Source: Chloroflexota bacterium
Lineage (GTDB): Bacteria; Chloroflexota; Limnocylindria; Limnocylindrales; CSP1-4
Direction: 5' to 3'
DNA: 17,358 nucleotides
Assembly: GCA_021801545.1 (NCBI GenBank)
Contig: JAJYXX010000425.1
Span: forward strand, 1-17,358
Part shown: positions 7,341-15,741 of the stretch, piece by piece
Layout of the letters: each line of letters opens with the position of its first letter
Numbering within the stretch: the stretch's first letter is position 1
The notes under the pieces: generated by a model
The model's database searches: none
What the model was told of the DNA's origin: nothing
What the model saw: only the letters and a program-made list of their open reading frames with translations
Program-made: the position numbers and the translations under genes

Positions 7341-7373
7341 GGGAGGGCCTGGGCGAGCAGTCAACGCCCTCCC
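7341..7373. terminator. 8-bp GC stem-loop between convergent genes
   Basis: GGGAGGGC (7341-7348) pairs perfectly with GCCCTCCC (7366-7373) around a 17-nt loop. It sits in the 77-bp gap between the DUF4032 operon and the nitroreductase remnant. Its symmetry would let it act in both directions. It lacks a T-tract, so it is only a candidate. Confidence 0.4.
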
Positions 7374-7380
7374 CGCCGGG

Positions 7381-7820
7381 CTACCAGCGTTCCTCGTGGA
7401 CGATCGCCGCGAGCGGCTTGCGGCCACCGGGGCGCAGCGAGGCGGTGAGCAGTCCCGGGTCGGCGGGATAGCCGAACGAGATGAGGAACTCGCAGTGGTG
7501 GTCGGCCGGATGGCCGAGCAGCCGGCGGGCGAGGTCCTGGTCGTAGACCGTCGCGGGGACGCTCCCGATCCCCAGCTCCCAGGCCGCGAGCATCATGTTC
7601 TGAGCGGCCTGGCCGAGGTCGAACATGATCGAGAACGGCGCACCGGGAGCCGGGGATCGGGCGTGACGAGCGCGACCGCGACGGCCGCCCGGGCCAGATG
7701 CCCGGCCCACGGGCCGACGGCCGCGAGCTCGGCGAGGTGATCTCGTTCCCGGCAGGCGATGAAGTCCCAGCGCTGGAGGTTCTTCGCGCTCCCGGCATGG
7801 CGTCCGGCGTGCAAGCGGTT
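7381..7820 (-). pseudogene. nitroreductase family remnant (5'-truncated and frameshifted)
   Basis: Two reading frames together give a recognisable FMN nitroreductase. The upstream piece contains AGSAKNLQRWDFIACRERDH and runs to ALVTPDPRLP. The downstream piece continues in another frame with GAPFSIMFDLGQAAQNMM through SFGYPADPGL to the stop at 7381. Adding one base at the GGG run at 7645-7647 joins them without a gap in sense. The first 25 or so residues, including the RRSxR FMN-phosphate motif, are absent: upstream of 7820 the frame holds unrelated residues and then a stop (complement of 7860-7862). The only nearby initiator is TTG at 7814, inside the domain. Two independent lesions argue for a decayed gene, but the frameshift alone could be a sequencing error. 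Confidence 0.75.
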
Positions 7821-7847
7821 GTCCTCGTTCGGTCCGTTCCCGATCGC

Positions 7848-7865
7848 GCCTGACGGAGGTCAGGC
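7848..7865. other. perfect 7-bp stem-loop
   Basis: GCCTGAC and GTCAGGC pair around a GGAG loop. It lies about 30 bp beyond the point where nitroreductase homology ends. No T-tract follows; it may be part of a structured element with the inverted repeats to its right. Confidence 0.5.
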
Positions 7866-7955
7866 CCTTGGCCGGGGTGGGTGCTCCAGCGAGTGTGCGG
7901 GCGTTCGGGGTGGTGCGTGGCGGGCGCTCGGGTTTTTTGGGTTCGGGGGTGGCAC

Positions 7956-8179
7956 TCCTCGTCAATGTGCGGCCTCGGAACGCTGTCCGCCTCGCGCTGG
8001 TCGGCGGTGCCGGACCAGACTCGGTCCAGGGCCTCGGACACCGGCCAATCCTCGCCGATGCCTCCGTGCCGCGCAGCATCGAGATTCGGGAGGTGCGCTC
8101 GAGGCTGCAGACCGCCTGGCCGCCGATCCTGGCGGACCGGACCTCTGCGTAGTGTTCCCCGTCCGGACATTGACGAGGA
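7956..8179. repeat. 224-bp segment bounded by inverted repeats (possible MITE-like or structured element)
   Basis: TCCTCGTCAATGT at 7956-7968 is matched perfectly by its reverse complement at 8167-8179. The match continues inward imperfectly for roughly 15 more bases (CGG and GGAAC blocks conserved). The interior contains two further short hairpins (GGACC/GGTCC and CCGCC/GGCGG). No transposase is encoded and no clear target-site duplication is seen at the flanks. Confidence 0.5.
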
Positions 8180-8301
8180 AGGCGGGCAGCGCGAGCGCCG
8201 CGGGCAGCGCGACGGCGTCCCGCGATGGCGTGCCGTGAGCGCCGCGGCGGCGTCGCGCGACGAGCCCGGGGTTGCGGGCCTGTCGTGACGGACGGGACCG
8301 G

Positions 8302-8307
8302 TAGACT
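8302..8307 (+). promoter_or_regulatory. -10 element TAGACT, leaderless promoter candidate
   Basis: TAGACT ends 6 nt before the GTG at 8314, placing the expected transcription start on the first base of the start codon. No Shine-Dalgarno sequence is present. Confidence 0.55.
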
Positions 8308-8313
8308 TGGAAC

Positions 8314-9081
8314 GTGCCACGACGCGATCCCTGCCAGGTCCTGGGTGTCCCGCCGGACGCCAGTCCGGCGGCGATCAAGGCGGCCTGGCGGCGGCTGGCC
8401 CGCGAGCACCACCCCGACCTGGCGATCGCCGATCCGGTCGCGGCCCGGGCCGCCACACGGCGGATGGCCGAGATCAACGCGGCCTACGAGGAGCTCCGAC
8501 GCCGGGCCGAGAAGGTTGTGGGAGGGGGGTTCGCGCGTGCCCGGCCCGCCGGCGAGGCGGCCGGAGGAACGGCCGGCGCCCCGCGCCCCGGCGCCCCGCG
8601 CCCGGGTGCTGCTCGTCCGGGCGCGGGGCCGCCGCGACCGCGACCGGGGCGGCCGGTGACGGCCCGGCTCGACACGAGCGACACGTTCCGGCCGCGCAAT
8701 CAGACAACGACCCGTCTCTCGCGCGGCAGCCATCCGCCCGGCCAGCCGCCGCCCCGTGCGCAGACGGTGGAGCGCGAGCCGCCCAGAGCGTCCGAACCGA
8801 CCGGGCCGCTCCGCCGCTCGCGCGTCCGCCGCTTCCGACCGCCGGAGGCGCCGGCGCTCGAGCAGGCGCGCACCCACCAGATCGGGTTCGGCAAGTTCCG
8901 GGGTCATACGCTCGGTGAAATCGCCGCCTTCGAACCCTCGTACATCGACTGGGTCGCTGGCACCATCACCCGCGACCCTGACCTCGTCGCGGCGGCTCGC
9001 GTCATCCGTGCCGACCTCGACGCGCATGGCATTGTCCGAGTCCGCCGGGCCGAGCGGATCCGCGGTCAGGTGCCTGGCTGA
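8314..9081 (+). CDS. J-domain protein with C-terminal ExoX-like (DUF3820-like) domain
   Basis: This 255-residue protein joins two domains through a long linker. Residues 4-65 are a J domain (DPCQVLGVPPDASPAAIKAA) with the diagnostic His33-Pro34-Asp35, so it should stimulate an Hsp70 ATPase. Residues about 66-185 are a Pro/Arg/Gly/Ala-rich linker, probably disordered, with PGAPRPGA-type repeats. Residues about 188-240 (IGFGKFRGHTLGEI, then EPSYIDWVAGTI) match the small domain found at the C-terminus of exonuclease X-type proteins and in DUF3820 proteins. No zinc-finger or DnaJ C-terminal substrate domain is present. The GTG start follows a -10 box by 6 nt. Its 3' end overlaps the convergent methyltransferase gene by 16 bp. 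Confidence 0.82.
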   Translation: MPRRDPCQVLGVPPDASPAAIKAAWRRLAREHHPDLAIADPVAARAATRRMAEINAAYEELRRRAEKVVGGGFARARPAGEAAGGTAGAPRPGAPRPGAARPGAGPPRPRPGRPVTARLDTSDTFRPRNQTTTRLSRGSHPPGQPPPRAQTVEREPPRASEPTGPLRRSRVRRFRPPEAPALEQARTHQIGFGKFRGHTLGEIAAFEPSYIDWVAGTITRDPDLVAAARVIRADLDAHGIVRVRRAERIRGQVPG

Positions 9082-9929
9082 CGCGCCGCCGGCGACTCAT
9101 CGTCGGCCACGCCGCCGGGTCGCCTGAACGCCGCGAACTTGCTCGAGGGGGCCGCGCCCGTCCGGAGCGCCATCGGGTCGAGGTGGTAGATCAGCCGGCC
9201 GAGCCAGGCGGCACTTCCGGGCCGCTCTTTCGAGCGCTTCGCCACGAAGCGCCACCAGCGCCCGAAGCGGCACATCGCCGCCGGCGAGCCGGCCTCGATC
9301 GGGTTGTTGCCGAGCACCGTCGCGGCCTCGAGCGCGACGAGGCGAAGGCCGGCCGCCTCGAGCGGTTCGCGATAGGCCGCCAGGACCCGGGCGCGCGAAT
9401 GTCGATCAGGGTCGTATGGGCGCTCGTATTCAGGGTACAGAAGGATCGGTTCGGTCAGCACGAGCGACCCCTCGGGCGCGACGAGGGCCGCCACGTTGGC
9501 GAGCGCGCGCCGGAAGAGGGCGTCGTCGGTCACGTGGAGCAGGACGTTGTGGCAGCTGACGAGGTTGTATGTCTCGGGTCCGAGACCGGCCGGGTCGGTG
9601 ATGTCCGCGACGCGGATCTGCCCGCGCTCGGTCCCGAACCGGGCGTTCAGCCGATCGACGGCCTCGGTGATGAGATCGCATCCGTCCACTCTGCGCGCGC
9701 CGCGCTCGCGCCACCAGGTGACCCAGAAGCCAGTCCCGGCGCCGACGTCGAAGACGCGCGAGGGAACGGGACGATCGAGCCGATGGCGACGGAGGAAGCG
9801 CGCGTGGTTGCGGGCCAGCGTCCGGTAGAGCCAGCCGTTGATCCCGGCCGGCAGCGCCGACTGTCCGACGGCCGAGAGGTCGCCGCGGCGATGGAGCTGC
9901 TGCCAGTAGTCGGAGGGCGAGTAGGGCAT
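9066..9929 (-). CDS. class I SAM-dependent methyltransferase
   Basis: About 287 residues from the ATG at 9927-9929. Motif I is VFDVGAGTGFWVTWW, followed by the acidic-strand motif VDGCDLI (Asp binds the ribose), VADITDP, and the catalytic-strand segment NLVSCHNVLLHVTDD; APEGSLVLTEPI is the post-motif strand. This is a standard Rossmann-fold methyltransferase; the substrate is not evident. The N-terminus (YSPSDYWQQLHRRGDLSAVG) is common in methyltransferases near glycan or lipid genes, but no such genes are adjacent. An in-frame ATG at 9962 would add 11 residues; neither start has a strong ribosome site. It is divergent from the lipoprotein gene and overlaps the J-domain gene at the 3' end. 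Confidence 0.82.
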   Translation of the reverse strand: MPYSPSDYWQQLHRRGDLSAVGQSALPAGINGWLYRTLARNHARFLRRHRLDRPVPSRVFDVGAGTGFWVTWWRERGARRVDGCDLITEAVDRLNARFGTERGQIRVADITDPAGLGPETYNLVSCHNVLLHVTDDALFRRALANVAALVAPEGSLVLTEPILLYPEYERPYDPDRHSRARVLAAYREPLEAAGLRLVALEAATVLGNNPIEAGSPAAMCRFGRWWRFVAKRSKERPGSAAWLGRLIYHLDPMALRTGAAPSSKFAAFRRPGGVADDESPAARQPGT

Positions 9930-9979
9930 CGTGGCCGTATCATCGCCGACCACCGCGGGCATGTCGCGGCGAGCCGCGG

Positions 9980-9985
9980 TACCCT
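9980..9985 (+). promoter_or_regulatory. -10-like TACCCT, leaderless promoter candidate
   Basis: TACCCT ends 6 nt before the GTG at 9992. It is a weaker match than the other boxes but has the same geometry, and there is no Shine-Dalgarno sequence before this GTG. Confidence 0.4.
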
Positions 9986-9991
9986 CAGGCC

Positions 9992-10624
9992 GTGTATCGT
10001 CTCCCGAAGCTGTCCCGCCGGGGCGGCCGACCCAGCGCGCTCGCCCTCCTCGGCGGCGTGCTCGCCAGCGCGCTCCTGCTCGCCAGCGCGCTCCTGCTCG
10101 CCGGCTGCGCGACAGCGGCCGTCAGCCCCTCGTTCGACCCGTCCACCCCGTGCACGGCGGACGTCCGCGTCGCGGGCGCCTACCCCGATCTCGAGGCACT
10201 CGTCCCCGCCCGGCTCGAGGGCCAGCCGTCGACGCGCCTCGACTCGGGTCGCAACTGCACCCCGACGAACCTCGGCACGCTCGCCGGGCACGGCATCAGT
10301 GAGCTTCGGTTCGCGGGCGGCCTCTGGGAGCGCAGCTCGACCAGCGGGATCACGCTCGCCGTCTTCGAGGCAGACGGGCTGACCGCGGCCGAGATCGGGG
10401 AGTGGTACGAGGCGAGCGCCCGAGTGGCGCGCAAGACGCAGGCGCTCGACCCGACTCGACCGCTGATCGACGGGCGCCAGGGCTACCGGCTCGACCTCCT
10501 CAACGGCGACGTTGCCCAGACCGTCGTCGCCTGGCCGTCGGCGGACGGTCGGGTCGTCCAGGTCGTGATCGCAGCCGACGTCCCGAAGCCGGAGATCGAG
10601 GCAGCGATCGCCGCCTTCCGGTAG
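9992..10624 (+). CDS. putative lipoprotein of unknown function
   Basis: A 210-residue exported protein I do not recognise. It has a basic N-terminus (KLSRRGGRP), a hydrophobic stretch and a lipobox LLAGC with Cys39 as the probable lipid-modified residue. The mature part is soluble, with two further cysteines (CTADVRV and NCTPTN) that could form a disulfide, and an alternating strand/helix pattern ending PKPEIEAAIAAF. The hydrophobic core contains an 18-bp in-frame duplication. The GTG start is preceded by a -10-like box. A later initiator within the signal peptide is possible, because the n-region is long. It lies 82 bp upstream of the mutase gene, which has its own promoter candidate. Confidence 0.75.
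   Translation: MYRLPKLSRRGGRPSALALLGGVLASALLLASALLLAGCATAAVSPSFDPSTPCTADVRVAGAYPDLEALVPARLEGQPSTRLDSGRNCTPTNLGTLAGHGISELRFAGGLWERSSTSGITLAVFEADGLTAAEIGEWYEASARVARKTQALDPTRPLIDGRQGYRLDLLNGDVAQTVVAWPSADGRVVQVVIAADVPKPEIEAAIAAFR
10061..10096 (+). repeat. 18-bp tandem duplication within a signal peptide
   Basis: The unit ctcgccagcgcgctcctg is repeated exactly (10061-10078, 10079-10096). It encodes LASALL twice and lengthens the hydrophobic core by six residues without breaking the frame. Confidence 0.9.
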
Positions 10625-10693
10625 CTCGCGCCGAGCTGCCGAGGACTCGCGGTTCGCCTGCGTTCGGGGAGTCAGTCGGCGCGTCGCCCGTGC

Positions 10694-10699
10694 TAGAGT
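10694..10699 (+). promoter_or_regulatory. -10 element TAGAGT, leaderless promoter candidate
   Basis: TAGAGT ends 7 nt before the ATG at 10707. No Shine-Dalgarno sequence precedes the mutase start codon. Confidence 0.5.
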
Positions 10700-10706
10700 C
10701 CGCGCC

Positions 10707-12479
<1,773 letters not shown>

Positions 12480-12491
12480 GCAGGGGCTGTC

Positions 12492-12935
12492 GTGACGTTC
12501 GAGGCGGGCGGCTGGGCGGCCGACCCGGATCTCCTGGCCGAGTTCCTCGACGAGCCGAACCTGGCCCGGATCGCGACGATCGACGAGGCGGGCGAGTCGC
12601 ACGTCGTGCCGGCCTGGTTCTGGTGGGACGGCGAGTCGTTCTACGTTGGGGCCCAGGCGGGTGATCACAAGGTGGCCAACGTCAGGCGGTCCGGTCGGGC
12701 CGGGATCGAGATCGACAGCGACGTCCGGCGCAAGCGCGGCATCTTCGCCCGCGGTCGGGCGTGGGTAATCGATGGCGAGGACGGCCAACGAGAGTACGTC
12801 CGGATCACCGCCGAGCAGGTCCGGCGCTATCAGCCCGATCGGCCGCCGCACGAGACGGCCGAACGCTACGCGCGATCCGGCCGGCCGGTCGTCATCGTGA
12901 TCACGCCGGAGCGCCTGATCAGCTGGGGGCGCTGA
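12492..12935 (+). CDS. PPOX-class (pyridoxamine 5'-phosphate oxidase-like) flavin/F420-binding protein
   Basis: This 147-residue split beta-barrel protein has the PPOX layout: LARIATIDEAGESHVVPAWF, then DGESFYVGAQAGDHKVANV and RAGIEIDSD, closing with VVIVITPERLISWGR. The family binds FMN or F420 and catalyses diverse redox reactions; the cofactor cannot be decided by eye. The GTG start has AGGGG 5 nt upstream. The 12-bp spacing from the mutase suggests one transcript, although no metabolic link between them is known to me. Confidence 0.82.
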   Translation: MTFEAGGWAADPDLLAEFLDEPNLARIATIDEAGESHVVPAWFWWDGESFYVGAQAGDHKVANVRRSGRAGIEIDSDVRRKRGIFARGRAWVIDGEDGQREYVRITAEQVRRYQPDRPPHETAERYARSGRPVVIVITPERLISWGR

Positions 12936-12994
12936 GTGCGGCGCACGACCTCGGCCACAGCGGGCCGGGTCGTTCGATGCTGGACCGGATGGCC

Positions 12995-13000
12995 TACGAT
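12995..13000 (+). promoter_or_regulatory. -10-like TACGAT with short leader
   Basis: TACGAT would start transcription near 13007. That gives a leader of about 23 nt containing the GAGGAG ribosome site for ATG 13030, or a leaderless read from the TTG at 13009. Confidence 0.4.
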
Positions 13001-13029
13001 CGCCGGACTTGCTGATTGAGGAGCACGCG

Positions 13030-13506
13030 ATGTATCTGGACGCACTCTCGTTCCTGGAGGACGAGCGCGACGCGTGGCGGCCGTTCGAGGCGCTCGACGC
13101 GCTCTCCGACGAGCAGCTCTCGCGTCCGCTCGAGGCTGCCCACGGTTGGTCCGGGCGGGATCTCATGGCGCACCTCGTGGCCTGGCAGCAGCAGGCGCTC
13201 GCGGTGGCGCGCGAGCTGGCGGTGAACGAGACGAGCCCGACGAAGGCGAGCGCGGACGCCGACTGGGAGACGCGGGGCGACGCGATCAACGACGAGATCC
13301 GGGCGACCTGGGCCGGCCTGCCGATGGACGAGGTTCGGAGGCGTTTCCGGACCGCCGCCGGCGAGCTCCGTGGCTACCTGACGGTCGTCCCGGAGACACG
13401 CTGGGTGAAGAGCGCCGAGTACCTCGAGTTCTTCCTAACCGAGACGATCGACCACTACGCCGAGCATCGCGACGACCTCGCCGCGATCCTGGCGGCTGCC
13501 CGCTGA
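13030..13506 (+). CDS. DinB-like / mycothiol-dependent-isomerase-type four-helix bundle protein
   Basis: This 158-residue all-helical protein has the DinB/maleylpyruvate-isomerase-N pattern. Helix 1 is about residues 6-20 and an AAHGWSGRDLMAHLVAWQQQ segment carries a metal-site-type histidine (HLVAW). Helices 3 and 4 end with LTETIDHYAEHRDDL, where the His pair DHYAEH is the typical second ligand region. Family members are metal-binding, often thiol-dependent transferases; several remain uncharacterised. The ATG at 13030 is chosen because GAGGAG (13018-13023) lies 6 nt upstream; the TTG at 13009 would add seven residues. It converges on the thioredoxin gene across 100 bp of GC-rich DNA. Confidence 0.78.
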   Translation: MYLDALSFLEDERDAWRPFEALDALSDEQLSRPLEAAHGWSGRDLMAHLVAWQQQALAVARELAVNETSPTKASADADWETRGDAINDEIRATWAGLPMDEVRRRFRTAAGELRGYLTVVPETRWVKSAEYLEFFLTETIDHYAEHRDDLAAILAAAR

Positions 13507-13606
13507 CGGCCGGCCGGCGCCCGGGCGGTGGTACCCGGCCGGTGCGCGAACAGGACGAACGATCTCGGGCCCGCCGGTAGCCCGGCGATGGAGGGGTGGC
13601 GGGCCG

Positions 13607-13951
13607 TCAGGCCTTCTGGCTCTTGGCGTACTGGCTGAGCCCGAACTGGGACTCGAGCTGCTCCATCGGTCGGAAGCCGACGACGCCCATCGGCTGCTGG
13701 CCGGGCTGGAAGAAGGCGATCGTCGGGATGCTCATGATGTTGAACGCACGCGACAGGCCCGGGTTCGCATCAACATCGACCTTCACGACGTCGACTGCGC
13801 CCTCGTACTTCTGGGCGATCTTCTCCATCTCGGGCGCGACCATCTTGCAGGGCCCGCACCAGGCGGCCCAGAAATCGACGATGACCGGCTTGTCGTTCTT
13901 GAGGACGAGCTCCTCGAAGGTCGCGTCCGTGGCTACCTTGATCTCGGCCAT
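13607..13951 (-). CDS. thioredoxin
   Basis: A 114-residue cytoplasmic thiol-disulfide oxidoreductase with the active-site motif WCGPC at residues 31-35 (preceded by VIVDFWAA), the buried Asp26, the cis-proline in SIPT (Pro76) and the central strand DVVKVDVDANPGL. It has the usual thioredoxin length and no signal peptide. The C-terminus (QYAKSQKA) is slightly extended. It follows an ArsR-type regulator by 79 bp on the same strand, suggesting redox- or metal-responsive control. A moderate ribosome site (AAAGGG) lies 11 nt before the ATG. Confidence 0.95.
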   Translation of the reverse strand: MAEIKVATDATFEELVLKNDKPVIVDFWAAWCGPCKMVAPEMEKIAQKYEGAVDVVKVDVDANPGLSRAFNIMSIPTIAFFQPGQQPMGVVGFRPMEQLESQFGLSQYAKSQKA

Positions 13952-14030
13952 CAGGCTGAGGACCCTTTCTCCGCGTTGTCGCGGGCTGTCGCCGTGCCGG
14001 TCGTCTGGGCCGGTCGGAGTCGTCGACCAC

Positions 14031-14327
14031 CTACCCGGCGATCGTCTGGATGAGTCGGTAGGCCTCGAGGACCCGAGGATCCGCGAGGCGATAGTAGACG
14101 GTGTTCCCCTCGCGCCGAGTCGCGACGAGCCCCGCGCTCCGAAGCACCGCCAGGTGCTGGCTCATGTTCGGGACCTGGCAACCGACTCGCACCGACAGTT
14201 CGCTCACCGAGAGCTCGCCTGCGGCGAGCGACTCGAGAACGCACAGCCGTTTCGGGTCGGCAAGAGCCCGTCCGACGGCGGCGAACCGCTTGCGGTCCGC
14301 ATCCGACGGTCCCTGGAGTTCCAGCAT
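14031..14327 (-). CDS. ArsR/SmtB family winged-helix repressor
   Basis: This 98-residue regulator has the ArsR fold. ADPKRLCVLESLAAGELSV forms the first helices, CQVPNMSQHLAVLRSAGLV is the recognition HTH, and REGNTVYYRLADPRVL is the wing. The usual metal motif ELCVCDL is absent. Cysteines occur at positions 29 and 50, the second at the start of the recognition helix region, so thiol redox or metal sensing is possible but unproven. A perfect palindrome lies 18 bp upstream of its ATG and is the probable autoregulatory site. The thioredoxin gene follows, so the pair may form a redox-controlled operon. Confidence 0.88.
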   Translation of the reverse strand: MLELQGPSDADRKRFAAVGRALADPKRLCVLESLAAGELSVSELSVRVGCQVPNMSQHLAVLRSAGLVATRREGNTVYYRLADPRVLEAYRLIQTIAG

Positions 14328-14344
14328 GCCGGCAGTCTCTCACA

Positions 14345-14364
14345 ACTTGCGCAAGTACGCAAGT
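14345..14364. promoter_or_regulatory. palindromic operator candidate for the ArsR-type repressor
   Basis: ACTTGCGCAAGT (14345-14356) is a perfect 12-bp palindrome, followed by a further half-site ACGCAAGT (14357-14364). It lies 18-37 bp upstream of the repressor's ATG, where binding would block its promoter. The three half-sites could let two dimers bind. Confidence 0.6.
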
Positions 14365-14422
14365 GGCAGGTGGCAACGTGTGTGAAGGCAGGCAGCAACG
14401 TGCCTGGCGCCGTGGCGGAGGA

Positions 14423-14484
14423 GCGGCGGCGGTGGCGAAGCGGCGGCGGTGGCGAAGCGGCGGTGGCGAAGCAGCGGCGGTGGG
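14423..14484. repeat. GC-rich tandem repeat upstream of the dehydratase
   Basis: The unit gcggcggcggtggcgaa occupies 14423-14439 and 14440-14456 exactly, followed by a 14-nt shortened copy (14457-14470) and a diverged copy (14471-14484). It lies in the 200-bp divergent gap (14328-14527), which holds no gene. Confidence 0.85.
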
Positions 14485-14514
14485 ACGCCCGTCCCGTCAT
14501 CAACTCGCTCCTGC

Positions 14515-14520
14515 AATACT
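14515..14520 (+). promoter_or_regulatory. -10-like AATACT, leaderless promoter candidate
   Basis: AATACT ends 7 nt before the GTG at 14528; the first base departs from the TANNNT pattern. No ribosome site is seen before this start. Confidence 0.4.
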
Positions 14521-14527
14521 GGGCGGC

Positions 14528-15610
14528 GTGACCGACAAGATCGTCTCGCTCGAGCGGATCCTCGCGACCCGGGCGCTTCTCGCCGGGCGGGTCCATCGGA
14601 CCCCACTGCTCAGCTCGTCGACGGCGGCGCATGTCGTGGCCGCGACCTCCGATGTGGCGATCGGCAACGGTCGCCTGTTCGCCAAGGCTGAGCAGCTCCA
14701 GAAGACCGGATCGTTCAAGGTGCGCGCCGCGCTGGCGCGAATCAGCGCCCTCCGGCCGGAGCAACGCAGCCGCGGCGTGATCACCCTGTCGGCCGGCAAT
14801 GCCGGCCAGGCGTACGCCTGGGCCGGACGAGAGGCAGGCGTTTCGGTCGTCGTGACGATGCCGGCCGGTGCCGTCCGCTCGAAGGTCACCGCCTGCCTGG
14901 GCTACGGTGCGGAGGTCGTCCTCTACGGCGCCCATGTCGGCGAGACGTGGGCCCGGATGGAGGAGCTGCGCGACGAACGTGGGCTGACGTTCGTCCACCC
15001 GTTTGATGATCCGGACGTGATCGCCGGCAATGGTTCGGCGGGCTGCGAGATTCTCGAGGATCTGCCGGACATCGATGTCGTCGTCGTTCCGGTCGGTGGC
15101 GGCGGGCTCGCCTGCGGGGTTGCGGCCGCCCTGAAGGAGCAGCGCGGGTCCGTCCGGGTCTACGGCGTCGAGCCGGAGCGCTCGAACGCGCTCTCGCTCG
15201 CGATCACGACCGGCGAGATCGTGCGGATCGATCCGCTGAGCGTGGCCGACGGCCTTGGCGCACCGTTCGCTGGCGAATGGACACTCGCGATGGGGCGGCG
15301 CTATCTCGACGACATCGTCCTGCTGGACGATCCGACGATCCTGGGCGGGCTGCGGTTCGCGGCCGAACGAATGAAGCAGGTGCTCGAACCGGCCGGAGCT
15401 GCGGCGCTGGCGGCGGTCCTCTATGGTCGAATCCCGTTGTGCCAGGGTGAGCGAGTGTGCGTCGTTCTCTCGGGCGGGAACGTCGAGACGTCGCGGCTGG
15501 GCGAGCTGCTCGAGGCAGCCGCACCGCTGCCTCGCTCCCAAGGAGCTGAGCGCGTCCTGGGCGGCATCGGCGAGGAGGTTGAGGCCGCGGCCCCGCTCCC
15601 AGGGAGCTGA
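14528..15610 (+). CDS. threonine/serine dehydratase family PLP enzyme
   Basis: A 360-residue fold-type II PLP enzyme, probably a catabolic-type threonine ammonia-lyase (threonine to 2-oxobutyrate). The Schiff-base lysine is Lys64 in KTGSFKVR. The substrate/PLP loop LSAGNAGQAYAWAG and the phosphate-binding PVGGGGLACG are intact, and LSGGNVETSRL closes the core. There is no C-terminal ACT-like regulatory domain. The GTG is chosen because the family N-terminus starts there and a -10-like box precedes it; the frame is open upstream only through repeats. The last 32 residues contain EAAAPLP twice, which looks like a tail extended by duplication. A serine racemase or other dehydratase specificity cannot be excluded. 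Confidence 0.88.
   Translation: MTDKIVSLERILATRALLAGRVHRTPLLSSSTAAHVVAATSDVAIGNGRLFAKAEQLQKTGSFKVRAALARISALRPEQRSRGVITLSAGNAGQAYAWAGREAGVSVVVTMPAGAVRSKVTACLGYGAEVVLYGAHVGETWARMEELRDERGLTFVHPFDDPDVIAGNGSAGCEILEDLPDIDVVVVPVGGGGLACGVAAALKEQRGSVRVYGVEPERSNALSLAITTGEIVRIDPLSVADGLGAPFAGEWTLAMGRRYLDDIVLLDDPTILGGLRFAAERMKQVLEPAGAAALAAVLYGRIPLCQGERVCVVLSGGNVETSRLGELLEAAAPLPRSQGAERVLGGIGEEVEAAAPLPGS
15535..15610 (+). repeat. duplicated palindromic 17-mer at the end of the dehydratase gene
   Basis: gctccca(a/g)ggagctgag occurs at 15535-15551 and again ending just past the stop codon. Each copy is a small palindrome (GCTCC/GGAGC). In the first copy the frame reads through; in the second the same bases supply the TGA stop. 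The duplication accounts for the repeated EAAAPLP tail. Confidence 0.7.
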
Positions 15611-15675
15611 GAGGGGGCGCAGGAAGCCGTCGGGGGCTCACGTTCCTGGCCGACGCCGGCTCCCCACGCGGGCCG

Positions 15676-15737
15676 CTTGCCGTACCGTGCCGCCGGTTCC
15701 CCCGCGAGCAGCTTGCCGCACCGTGCCGCCAGCTCCC
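15676..15737. repeat. direct repeat with 36-bp period
   Basis: cttgccgYaccgtgccgcc is followed by (g/a)g(t/c)tccc in both copies, at 15676-15701 and 15712-15737. There are three mismatches over 26 bases. Confidence 0.7.
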
Positions 15738-15741
15738 ACAG

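Larger units (their letters stand above)
7821..8313. other. 493-bp region without a recognisable gene
   Basis: ORFs crossing this stretch in several frames have no familiar domain and look like chance openings in GC-rich DNA. It holds a small hairpin (7848-7865), a T6 run (7933-7938), a 224-bp segment bounded by inverted repeats (7956-8179), and two direct copies of gcgggcagcgcga (8182-8194, 8200-8212). It replaces the missing 5' part of the nitroreductase gene. Confidence 0.6.

Noticed and set aside
7868..8152. 94-codon plus-strand ORF in the gap beside the nitroreductase remnant
   Set aside because: No recognisable domain and no ribosome site or promoter box at its start; it crosses the inverted repeat, so it is more likely a chance frame.
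7381..9027. 548-codon minus-strand frame running from the J-domain gene into the nitroreductase
   Set aside because: Only its last 80 or so residues are nitroreductase; the rest is antisense to the J-domain gene or low-complexity. It was not taken as a fusion protein.
13507..13606. Strong intrinsic terminator between the DinB-like and thioredoxin genes
   Set aside because: GC-rich inverted segments exist (CCGGG/CCCGG) but no stable stem with a T-tract could be drawn with confidence.
14204..15541. 445-codon minus-strand frame opposite the dehydratase
   Set aside because: Antisense to a PLP enzyme with intact motifs; the ArsR gene uses a different frame at its left end.
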